This document shows positions 1-6,679 of a stretch of 17,842 bases of DNA, piece by piece (position 1 is the first letter of the stretch; each line of letters starts with the position of its first letter). The position numbers and the translations under genes are program-made. The stretch is taken from the NCBI GenBank assembly GCA_964439745.1, contig CAYTQK010000028.1, positions 1 to 17,842 of the forward strand. Direction: 5' to 3'. This stretch comes from CAYTQK01 sp964439745 (GTDB lineage: Bacteria > Desulfobacterota > Desulfobacteria > Desulfobacterales > Desulfosudaceae). The notes beneath the pieces were generated by a model. The model was not told the DNA's origin. It made no database searches and was given only the letters and a program-made list of their open reading frames with translations.

Positions 1-1486
1 CGCTTAAGTAATTGGCTTCCGGGCCGGCTGCCGGTAACACGCCGCCATCGGCCCCGTATGTCTCAAATTGAATGAATTTAAAGTAATAATTGATTTCACC
101 CCGGTACTTGTGAAAAATATAATTGATGCGGCCGCCCTTCTGCTCCTGGCCGTAAATTTTTTCAAGATCACTGAAAATCCGGTCGATCTTCTCCTTGGCC
201 CCGAAATAGGCATCCATCACCCCTGCCTGGAAAACGGCTTCGGGATCACTTTGCTGCTGCCAGTTATCGGCATATTCTTTTAACTCGGCCAGGAAAACCC
301 GGCAATCATAAAGATTGGCAAAAACCCAGCCCGTGGGGCAAACCTTCAGCTCGGCCAGGATGCGGTTGTATTTCTTGCGGTCGTCCATGCGGATGCCCCG
401 CTCTACCTGCTTGGTCAGCCAGGCTTCCAGGGCCGTCAGCACCATGATATCCGACTTGCGGTTGTCCAGCCGGAGTTTTTCCAGCGTATCCCCGAAAACC
501 CGTTCGATGCTGATCCGGGTGCTGCCCTTCTCCCCGAAAAAGATCAGCGGCAGCCGGGAACGGTCGATGACCGCCTGCTCCTCCCAGGTCTTGGAAATAT
601 CGTGCGAGATCATGCCGGCGCTGACGGACAGGGGAATGTGGCGGCGCAGCCAGGGATAGCTCAGCAGGGCGCTGTGCGTTTCCGTGCTCAAAAAATAATC
701 AATGGTGTTGGTCAGCCACTCCAGCTCCGGTGCGGAAAAAACTTTTTCATACAAGGCGTCGGCGATATCCAGTTTCTGGGAAACCAGCAGATCCAGTTCG
801 GACGAAGTCCAGACTGCCAGCTGCAAACGCCGCATGTCTTCTCCCAGAATAAACCGGGGCACCTGGTTGGGATGCCGATTCAAAAAAACCGTGGCTTCGT
901 TGAACTTGCGGCTCAGTTCGGGCGTGACCAGGTAGAGATAATAATAGAGCGATTTATAGTAATAGGAATTTTTTGAAAACAGGCTGCGGTGGGGATAAAA
1001 GCCGTTTTCAAAATAGCGCAGAAAACGGTCCTGGTAGAGCCCCTTGTTCTTGATGCAGAGTTCGAGATAAAGGGAATTAAAACCGGTCAGCGACAAGCGA
1101 TCCTTCAAATAATACCGCCAGGTATCGTCGGCCGCGGCCCGGTCCTCTTCGGCCTCGTCAAAATCAACGGCCAGGTCGCTTTTGCTCTCCCAGGCCTGGA
1201 TGATATCCAGGCTGCCGTCCGGCCGGATACCGAGATGTTTTTCCAGCATATTAAGCAGATCTTCCACGGCGGCGGCCTTGTCCTGCTGCATGTACAGCTG
1301 CCCGACTTTGGCCACCCAGCCCGGGATTTCCCGGCCGGTCCCATTGACCGCCTGGCGGGCGACCCGCGCATTGGCCTGTTCCAGTTGGATTTCCTGCAGA
1401 TCGGCCCGCACCGGGGAAAGCGGCAGCAGGCCCGCGGCCATGATGACCACGGCCGCACCAACCAACATTCGGGTTACTCCTCGCAT
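1..1486 (-). CDS. Secreted protein of unknown function, 3' end outside the window
   Basis: The frame is open from the ATG at 1486 to the window edge: 495 codons, no stop, so the C-terminus is missing. The N-terminus is a signal peptide: basic MRGVTR, a hydrophobic stretch at about residues 7-25, and a likely type I cleavage site after the VRA at 26-28. The mature part has no second membrane segment and looks mostly helical. It is unusually rich in aromatic residues around 168-185 (SYYYKSLYYYLYL). A GGAAGGGG ribosome site lies about 7 bases upstream, and the start overlaps the upstream TolA-like gene by 13 bases, so the two are probably translationally coupled. I recognise no family. Context makes it a probable periplasmic partner of the TolQRA-like proteins encoded upstream (inference). 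The coding call is firm; the function is open. Confidence 0.8.
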   Translation of the reverse strand, partial: MRGVTRMLVGAAVVIMAAGLLPLSPVRADLQEIQLEQANARVARQAVNGTGREIPGWVAKVGQLYMQQDKAAAVEDLLNMLEKHLGIRPDGSLDIIQAWESKSDLAVDFDEAEEDRAAADDTWRYYLKDRLSLTGFNSLYLELCIKNKGLYQDRFLRYFENGFYPHRSLFSKNSYYYKSLYYYLYLVTPELSRKFNEATVFLNRHPNQVPRFILGEDMRRLQLAVWTSSELDLLVSQKLDIADALYEKVFSAPELEWLTNTIDYFLSTETHSALLSYPWLRRHIPLSVSAGMISHDISKTWEEQAVIDRSRLPLIFFGEKGSTRISIERVFGDTLEKLRLDNRKSDIMVLTALEAWLTKQVERGIRMDDRKKYNRILAELKVCPTGWVFANLYDCRVFLAELKEYADNWQQQSDPEAVFQAGVMDAYFGAKEKIDRIFSDLEKIYGQEQKGGRINYIFHKYRGEINYYFKFIQFETYGADGGVLPAAGPEANYLS

Positions 1487-2640
1487 GGCTGAACCCCTTC
1501 CGGCAACCGTCTTTCCAGACGGGAGACAATTTCAAAAGCAATGGGATCCCTTGAAAAAGAAATGGCAACGGTCCGGTCCGGGGCCACCTCCAGGCGGCAC
1601 TCAACATCCCGGATACGGCAGCAATAGGCCCCCGGACGCATCTCCCGGGCCTTGTTCAAGATCAACCGTTTTAAATTCAACACCCGCGACGATTCCCCTT
1701 CCACGATACCGGCGATGGTTACCCCGGCGGCGGCATCGTCCCTGCTGCCGGCAAACCGGCGCGGCTGGGAAGCAGCCGACAAAGCCGGTGAATACGAAGA
1801 GCCCGGTCGAACCACGGCATTGTCGTCGGCCGCCGGTACACCGGAACCGGCAGCGGCGGCCGGACGATGGACCGGCGGGGCCGGCGCCGGCCCCGCCGTG
1901 GGCGAACCGGAGGCGAGCATGGCCGATTCCTGACGGGGGGGCTGGGCCCTGGCCGCCCGGTCCGGTTTTTCCAGATCCGTCGAACGCGGCAGGGGAGTAA
2001 AATCATGGTCATCCGGCCGGGCCGCAGCCGGCCGGGAGGTCTGCCGGTCAGCGGCGGCGGCTGCCCGGGTCGGCGCCGGGGCCGGTGCAACCACCGGGGC
2101 ATTATCCGGCTGGCGGAGCAAACGACGGTCTGTCTCCTGCTGGCGGCTGGTCAACGCATCCGGCGCCGCGGCCGGCGCCACGGTAACGTTTTCCGGCCGG
2201 GTCAGCAGGTTGCGGTCGATGGCCGGTCGGTTGGCTTTAAGATTTGGCAGAACAGGTTTTTCCGCCGCGGGCAGCTGACGCGGAGCATTCAGCACCACCC
2301 GTTTGGGCGGCGGCTGCTGCCGGGAGACCAATTTCGGCGGCTCGGGTGCCGGTGCCGGCGTCTTCTTTTCGGCAACCCGCGCCCGGGGAGCTATCCGGGG
2401 CGGCTCAATGTCCACCGGCTCCGGAACCCGGTGCAGCCACAGAACGGTCCGGGACGGACGGGTGACCGGCATGACACAGGATCGAATCAGCCAGATAATC
2501 ACCAGGGCGCCCAGCAGGCCGTAAAACGTAGGGTGCTGCAGCCAGAAACGCCGGTCCAGCCCCCGCCCGGACAGGGCCGGCAGGGGCATGGGAATGCTGG
2601 CGACGCCGTATCCGTAATTTGACCGCATCACATCGTTCAC
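1474..2640 (-). CDS. TolA/TonB-like proline-rich periplasm-spanning protein
   Basis: This 388-residue protein has a short cytoplasmic N-terminus, one membrane segment at about 39-57, a long Pro/Ala/Arg-rich region at about 58-310, and a compact C-terminal domain at about 313-388. That is the layout of TonB and TolA, which carry proton-motive energy from an ExbBD/TolQR motor across the periplasm. The C-terminal stretch CRLEVAPDRTVAISF (from 348) resembles the strand in TolA domain III that begins CTLRIKLAPDG; this is a by-eye match. Cysteines at 340, 341, 348 and 386 could form disulfides. The GTG start overlaps the TolR-like stop by 4 bases and has GGAGGAG 5 bases upstream, which favours it over the ATG at 2628. 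The gene is third in the operon. Its TonB/TolA class is well supported; the target is unknown. Confidence 0.75.
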   Translation of the reverse strand: MNDVMRSNYGYGVASIPMPLPALSGRGLDRRFWLQHPTFYGLLGALVIIWLIRSCVMPVTRPSRTVLWLHRVPEPVDIEPPRIAPRARVAEKKTPAPAPEPPKLVSRQQPPPKRVVLNAPRQLPAAEKPVLPNLKANRPAIDRNLLTRPENVTVAPAAAPDALTSRQQETDRRLLRQPDNAPVVAPAPAPTRAAAAADRQTSRPAAARPDDHDFTPLPRSTDLEKPDRAARAQPPRQESAMLASGSPTAGPAPAPPVHRPAAAAGSGVPAADDNAVVRPGSSYSPALSAASQPRRFAGSRDDAAAGVTIAGIVEGESSRVLNLKRLILNKAREMRPGAYCCRIRDVECRLEVAPDRTVAISFSRDPIAFEIVSRLERRLPEGVQPCEE

Positions 2641-3113
2641 GGCGTCTCCTCCGGTATTGCCTGAACTGTCTCCACGGTAACCGTCCGGCTGGTGGACCAG
2701 ATCTTTTCCACCAGGGACATGGCCAGGAGCATGTCCCGACTCCAGGAAGATTCATCCGGAACCAGCACCGGCCGGACCTGGCCGGAGCGATGCAGCGCCA
2801 CCAGGGTATTTTCCAGCCCCTTGGCCGACATCAGGGCACCGGCGCTTTCATCGTCGGCCTCACTTACGGCCACCAGCTGGAACGGTCCGGCCGTATCCGG
2901 CCGGGGCTTATGGACCCGGATCTGGTACAACTTGACCGGTCCCTGGAGGCGTTCGATGTTGGGGCCGTCAACCACCTTGGGCAGGGCCATCTCCCCGACA
3001 TTAATCGGTTTCTTACCGATGGTGGAGGCCTGGGTAAAAGCGATCAGCAGCAGAAAGGCCAGGTCTGCAAAAGAAAAAAGCCAGATCTGGTTCTGGTTCC
3101 GCTTGATTCTCAT
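2637..3113 (-). CDS. ExbD/TolR-type proton-channel subunit
   Basis: The protein has 158 residues. It has a short basic N-terminus, one membrane helix at about 10-27 (IWLFSFADLAFLLLIAF), and a periplasmic domain. Asp17 inside the helix matches the conserved protonatable Asp of ExbD/TolR. These proteins pair with ExbB/TolQ in the inner membrane and couple proton flow to a periplasmic partner. I chose the ATG at 3113 because it overlaps the upstream stop as ATGA (3110-3113) and puts the helix at the usual distance. A longer frame to 3179 exists but would add 22 hydrophilic residues and overlap the channel gene by 70 bases. The C-terminal periplasmic half is only weakly ExbD-like, so the protein may belong to a divergent subfamily. 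Confidence 0.8.
   Translation of the reverse strand: MRIKRNQNQIWLFSFADLAFLLLIAFTQASTIGKKPINVGEMALPKVVDGPNIERLQGPVKLYQIRVHKPRPDTAGPFQLVAVSEADDESAGALMSAKGLENTLVALHRSGQVRPVLVPDESSWSRDMLLAMSLVEKIWSTSRTVTVETVQAIPEETP
2646..2652 (-). promoter_or_regulatory. Strong ribosome binding site that decides a GTG start
   Basis: On the minus strand this reads GGAGGAG, 5 bases before the GTG at 2640. It lies inside the end of the TolR-like gene. The next in-frame ATG, at 2628, would be 17 bases away, which is too far. The GTG start is therefore preferred. Confidence 0.65.
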
Positions 3114-3694
3114 GATTGTTTTTCCATGGCCAGAATTAATCCCATCTCGATGCGATGCTTGGTCAACCGGACCAGCCACATTTTAATAATTTCCAGGATA
3201 ACGAATAAAAACAAGGCCAGCAGAGTGGTGAACAGGGCCGTGCCCAGGCCGATGGTATTCAGTTCGCTGCCCGGATTCACCTTGGCCAGAAAAATCAGAA
3301 TCATGCCGAAAACCGTGCCGATAAATCCCAGCGGCGGCAGGAGGTTGGACGACATGGTCAACGATTCCATGTAGCGGCTTTCAAACATGTTTTCCGCCAT
3401 CTGGCGGGTGGCATCGGCAATAAAGGAAGGATGCGACAGGGGGTGTTCCGTATTCCGGACGGCCGAACCATAGGCCTTCATGATAATCAGAATCAGGGGA
3501 TCATCCGCGGAAAGTTGACTCTGATACATCTGTTCCAGCCGTTCCGGCCGGGGTTTTCGCAGCCAGCGCCAGGCCTTGAAACCGGCCCACAAACCGTTGA
3601 TGAACAACAGGGCACTGGCCGTATAGACGACATATTGAATGAGACTGCTCGCCAGAGAAGAGTGTGAGCGGAACAATTCGATAAATATTTCCAT
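3110..3694 (-). CDS. MotA/TolQ/ExbB-type proton-channel subunit
   Basis: This 194-residue protein has three membrane segments, at about 17-40, 117-137 and 150-173. The family signature is visible: PPLGFIGTVFGMI at 120-132, then GTALFTTLLALF at 151-162. This matches the PLLGLLGTV and ALxTTxxGL motifs of TolQ/ExbB/MotA, which line the proton path. It would assemble with the ExbD/TolR-type protein encoded next to it (4-base ATGA overlap). It is the first gene of the minus-strand operon. Only a weak ribosome site (GAAAGAA) precedes the ATG. TolQ and ExbB cannot be told apart here; no tolB or pal is seen, though the operon continues beyond the window. Confidence 0.87.
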   Translation of the reverse strand: MEIFIELFRSHSSLASSLIQYVVYTASALLFINGLWAGFKAWRWLRKPRPERLEQMYQSQLSADDPLILIIMKAYGSAVRNTEHPLSHPSFIADATRQMAENMFESRYMESLTMSSNLLPPLGFIGTVFGMILIFLAKVNPGSELNTIGLGTALFTTLLALFLFVILEIIKMWLVRLTKHRIEMGLILAMEKQS

Positions 3695-3764
3695 AAACAG
3701 GTTCTTTCTTCGCCGCCGATCCTTATTGCAGTGGTCCTTTTCAGGTCATAATCGTATCTTTTTA

Positions 3765-3793
3765 TAAATAGCATGAATTAATTATATTGTAAA
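3765..3793 (-). promoter_or_regulatory. Candidate sigma70 promoter of the TolQRA-like operon
   Basis: On the minus strand, TTTACA (3788-3793, five of six consensus bases) is followed after 17 bases by TATTTA (3765-3770, three of six). The surrounding DNA is AT-rich, unlike the genes. A perfect TATAAT also lies at 3781-3786 on this strand but lacks a recognisable -35 box. The exact start is uncertain. Confidence 0.35.
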
Positions 3794-3839
3794 GCCGATT
3801 TGCCATTGATCGATTGCCTGCGGCCGGGGCCATCAATGA

Positions 3840-3868
3840 TTGTAAAAGATATGCCGCCGGGGTATAAT
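3840..3868 (+). promoter_or_regulatory. Sigma70 promoter of the SPFH gene
   Basis: TTGTAA (3840-3845) and a perfect TATAAT (3863-3868) are separated by 17 bases. Transcription would begin near 3875, leaving a leader of about 60 bases before the ATG at 3937, which has an AGGGGAG ribosome site. Confidence 0.55.
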
Positions 3869-3936
3869 AATAGTTTGCAGCAGCATGCCCATAGTCGATT
3901 GATTCCAACAATAATCCTACAACAGGGGAGACAACC

Positions 3937-5100
3937 ATGGGAAGCAACAACGTGGTGTTCCTGGAGATTCTGGAATGGTTTGACGATACCGGCCAGCAGC
4001 TCGTCAACCGCCTGCCGGAAGAAGGTTCCGGTGAAATCAAATACGGCGCCCAGCTGACCGTCCGGGAAAGCCAGGCCGCCGTTTTCTTCTACCAGGGCCG
4101 CGCCGTGGGCGCCTTCGGGCCGGGCCGGCACACCCTGAAAACGGCCAATATCCCACTGCTGACCAAGATCGCCAGCATTCCCTGGGGCATGACCAGTCCC
4201 CTGCGGGCGGAGGTCTATTTCACCAACCTGAAGACCTTCACCAACCTGAAATGGGGCACCCGCGATCCGGTCGCCTTCAAGGACTCCGAGCTGGGCCTGG
4301 TCCGGCTGCGGGCCTTCGGGGTCTTCAACCTGCGCATTGTCCAGCCGGTACTGTTCATCAACAGCCTGGTGGGCACCCAGGGCATCTACACCACCGCGGC
4401 CATAGAGAATTACCTCAACCAGGTGATCGTCTCCCGGTTCAACGATCATATCGGCGAAAATATCAACACCATCCTGGATCTGCCGGCCCGGTATGACGAG
4501 CTCTCTGAAGGTCTGGCCCTGGCCTTAAAAGCGGATTTCAGCCGTTTCGGACTGGCGTTATCGGAATTGTACATCAATTCCATCACTCCGCCGCCCGAGG
4601 TGCAGAAGGCCATTGACGACCGCAGCCGCATGGGCGTGTTTGACGACATGAACAAGCTCATGCAGATGAAGGCGGCCATGGCCATGGAAAAAGCCGCGTC
4701 CGGCGGAGACGGGGAAGGCGGCGGCGCCGGCGACGGCATGGGCATGGGCCTGGGCATCATGCTGCCGGCCATGTTCTCCCAGTACTTTTCCGGCCAGCAG
4801 GGCCAGGCCCCGTCCGGCGGCGGCACCGCGCCCGCGGCCCCGGCCATGACCAACTGCGAAGAGTGCGGCCAGGCCATTCCGGCGGACGCCAGGTTCTGCC
4901 CCCAGTGCGGTCACCAGCAGGTGGTCTTCCAGAAATGCGGCAACTGCGGCAAGAACATTACCCCCGGGGCCAACTTCTGTCCCCGTTGCGGCCATCCCAC
5001 CCAGGAACGCCAGCCGGCGGCCTTCTGCAGCCAGTGCGGGGCGGAAAACCTGAGTGACGCCGTTTTCTGCAACAACTGCGGAGAAAAACTTACCCCCTGA
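3937..5100 (+). CDS. SPFH (stomatin/prohibitin-like) protein with three C-terminal zinc ribbons
   Basis: This 387-residue protein resembles the COG4260 type (SPFH domain plus C-terminal zinc ribbon, as in B. subtilis YdjI). The SPFH region spans about 25-240, with typical stretches such as YGAQLTVRESQAAVFFYQG and the helical end ELYINSITPPPEVQKAIDDR. A Gly/Met-rich linker (about 252-290) follows. Three zinc ribbons come next, each two CxxC pairs: Cys307/310/321/324, 334/337/348/351 and 364/367/378/381. No signal peptide or clear membrane helix is visible, so membrane association would be peripheral. Such proteins form oligomeric membrane scaffolds, and relatives sit in PspA-type membrane-stress operons (known of the family). 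The downstream zinc-ribbon gene starts 12 bases after the stop. The family is firm; the cellular role is inferred. Confidence 0.88.
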   Translation: MGSNNVVFLEILEWFDDTGQQLVNRLPEEGSGEIKYGAQLTVRESQAAVFFYQGRAVGAFGPGRHTLKTANIPLLTKIASIPWGMTSPLRAEVYFTNLKTFTNLKWGTRDPVAFKDSELGLVRLRAFGVFNLRIVQPVLFINSLVGTQGIYTTAAIENYLNQVIVSRFNDHIGENINTILDLPARYDELSEGLALALKADFSRFGLALSELYINSITPPPEVQKAIDDRSRMGVFDDMNKLMQMKAAMAMEKAASGGDGEGGGAGDGMGMGLGIMLPAMFSQYFSGQQGQAPSGGGTAPAAPAMTNCEECGQAIPADARFCPQCGHQQVVFQKCGNCGKNITPGANFCPRCGHPTQERQPAAFCSQCGAENLSDAVFCNNCGEKLTP

Positions 5101-5112
5101 GCCGGCTATTTC

Positions 5113-6360
5113 ATGCATTTCCAGGTTACCCATCAATGTCCCCAATGCGGGGCGCCGGTCACCCTGGGCGAAGAGGACCGCTTTTTCGTCTGTCCCTACT
5201 GCCGGGTGCGCTCGTGCATCGACCAGAAAGGCTACTTCCGGTATCTCCTGTCGCCGTCGGAGCGGTCCGCGGAAAAAGACGACCTTCTTTATATCCCCTA
5301 CTGGCGCTTCAAGGGGACCTTGTTCACCTGCGCCACGGAAAACGGTATCGGCCACCGTTTCATGGACCTGAGCCGGCTGGCCCTGGCCGCTACCGGTGAC
5401 GGCCTGCCCCGCTCCCTGGGCTTCCGGACCCAGGCCCTGCCATTGTCCCTGGTCTCGGCCGACACCCGGGGCCGGTTTCTGGCCCCGGGGAACCTGAAAG
5501 ACACCATGGCCGACTTTGACCGGCGGTTCGTGAACGGCCGGGGCAAAGAGAACATCGTCTTCCGGGAATATATCGGGGAGATGGTCAGCCTCATTTACAC
5601 TCCCGTCTATATCAGCGGGCGCACCCTGTACGACGCCGTCCTGGATGAACCCGTGCGAACCTTTCGAAGGGATGATCTTGACCTGGAAACCCTGGCCACC
5701 TGCCGGCCGGAGCGAAAAACCGATTTCATCTCCGGCCTCTGTCCCCACTGCGGCTGGGACCTGGACGGCGACGCCGAATCCCTGGCCCTGGTCTGCCGCA
5801 ACTGCAACTCCCTGTGGCGGCCGCACAAGGGCCGGCTGGCCCGGATCCGCTACGGCTGCGTCACCGGTCCGGACAGCGGCGACAGCGTGCTGCTCCCCTT
5901 CTGGCGGATCGAGGCCGACATCAGCGGCGTCGACCTGGCCTCCTACGCCGACCTGGTCCGCCTGGCCAACCTGCCCCGGACGGTCCAGCCCGGCTGGGAG
6001 GAGCAGCCCTTTTCCTTCTGGACCCCTGCCTTCAAGATCCGGCCCAAGATCTTTCTCCGCCTGGGCAGGCAGCTCTCCCTGACCCAGCCGGCGGTGGCCC
6101 TGTCCGAAACCATTGACCAGCGCCCCCTCTACCCGGTCACCCTGCCGCCGGGCGAAGCCATGGAGAGCATGAAAATCATCCTGGCCGCGGTGCTGCGGCC
6201 GGCCAGAACCTGGATTCCGGAGCTGCCCGGCATCACCCTCAAACCGAAGAAGATCACCCTGAGCTTTCTGCCTTTTACCGACCGGCACCACGATCTGTAC
6301 GCCCCGTCGATCCGGGTCAATATTAACAAGGCCATACTCTCCCACGCCACCAACCTTTAG
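5113..6360 (+). CDS. Duplicated dual zinc-ribbon protein, partner of the SPFH protein
   Basis: This 415-residue protein carries two four-cysteine zinc ribbons, Cys9/12/27/30 and Cys210/213/228/231, with identical internal spacing. Each is followed 31-32 residues later by a matching motif, IPYWRF at 61-66 and LPFWRI at 261-266. This points to a tandem duplication of a ribbon-plus-PxWR module. No signal peptide or membrane helix is apparent, so it should be cytoplasmic. It lies 12 bases after the SPFH gene with no good ribosome site of its own, suggesting coupled translation. It resembles the zinc-ribbon proteins that accompany SPFH/PspA genes (for example YdjG in Bacillus), but I cannot assign a function. 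Nucleic-acid binding or protein binding through the ribbons are both possible. Confidence 0.8.
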   Translation: MHFQVTHQCPQCGAPVTLGEEDRFFVCPYCRVRSCIDQKGYFRYLLSPSERSAEKDDLLYIPYWRFKGTLFTCATENGIGHRFMDLSRLALAATGDGLPRSLGFRTQALPLSLVSADTRGRFLAPGNLKDTMADFDRRFVNGRGKENIVFREYIGEMVSLIYTPVYISGRTLYDAVLDEPVRTFRRDDLDLETLATCRPERKTDFISGLCPHCGWDLDGDAESLALVCRNCNSLWRPHKGRLARIRYGCVTGPDSGDSVLLPFWRIEADISGVDLASYADLVRLANLPRTVQPGWEEQPFSFWTPAFKIRPKIFLRLGRQLSLTQPAVALSETIDQRPLYPVTLPPGEAMESMKIILAAVLRPARTWIPELPGITLKPKKITLSFLPFTDRHHDLYAPSIRVNINKAILSHATNL

Positions 6361-6370
6361 GTGGGCATGG

Positions 6371-6435
6371 CGGCTGCGTTAAAAATTTCTCGCTGTTTGA
6401 GGGCGCCAGCCCGAGTTCGAAAAATTTAGCAGCCG
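6371..6435. repeat. Imperfect 65-bp inverted repeat
   Basis: The outer arms CGGCTGC (6371-6377) and GCAGCCG (6429-6435) pair perfectly. The inner arms AAATTTCTCG (6383-6392) and CGAAAAATTT (6418-6427) pair at nine of ten positions. The loop holds CTGTTTGAGGGCGCCAGC. It begins 11 bases after the zinc-ribbon stop codon. There is no T-run after the stem, so it is not a classic intrinsic terminator. It could be a REP/MITE-like dispersed palindrome or a structured mRNA end. Confidence 0.6.
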
Positions 6436-6563
6436 GTTATGATCGGTCCTGAAAGGCTTACGGCGCGCAAAAAGATTCCTTGCCGGAGAACCGCAGAACC
6501 GCCAATATTTTAAACGATTTGCTGCCGCACCGGGCACAAACCGGCTGGTTTTCCATATATCCC

Positions 6564-6592
6564 TTGACAGTTGCGGCGGTTCTGCTTTACAT
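6564..6592 (+). promoter_or_regulatory. Candidate sigma70 promoter of the ileS operon
   Basis: A perfect TTGACA (6564-6569) is followed after 17 bases by TTACAT (6587-6592), which is a weak -10 box. Transcription would start near 6600, with a leader of about 80 bases before ileS. Confidence 0.45.
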
Positions 6593-6679
6593 AAACCCAG
6601 TTCAGGTACGAGCGGAAAGGAAGCGCTCCTGATTTTCAACTATTCGTTTTTATATAATTTTTTTTGAGGAAGCAGATCC

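Larger units (their letters stand above)
6361..6679. other. Non-coding stretch between the zinc-ribbon gene and ileS
   Basis: No convincing gene lies here. A short open frame on the minus strand (6379-6639) has no recognisable motif and overlaps the promoter. The stretch holds a large inverted repeat (6371-6435) just after the zinc-ribbon stop codon, a promoter candidate (6564-6592), and an AT-rich leader ending in a GAGGA ribosome site for ileS. A small AGGA/TCCT hairpin near 6620-6632 is too weak to call an attenuator, and I saw no T-box features. Confidence 0.6.

Noticed and set aside
989..1492. Open frame of 167 codons on the plus strand
   Set aside because: It is antisense to the secreted protein, whose frame has a signal peptide, a ribosome site and an operon overlap.
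1867..2622. Open frame of 251 codons antisense to the TolA-like gene
   Set aside because: The Arg/Gly-rich translation is the mirror of the proline-rich region on the other strand.
3778..4449. 223-codon minus-strand frame over the divergent promoter region
   Set aside because: It is antisense to the SPFH gene and covers both promoters. No domain is visible.
4558..6345. Open frame of 595 codons antisense to the SPFH and zinc-ribbon genes
   Set aside because: Same GC-bias effect. Its composition is Gly/Ala/Arg-rich without motifs, and it spans two real genes and their junction.
6379..6639. 86-codon minus-strand frame upstream of ileS
   Set aside because: It has no motif or ribosome site, and it overlaps the inverted repeat and the ileS promoter.
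6600..6679. Possible T-box or attenuator in the ileS leader
   Set aside because: The leader is only about 80 bases, with a 4-bp hairpin and no specifier loop or antiterminator pattern.
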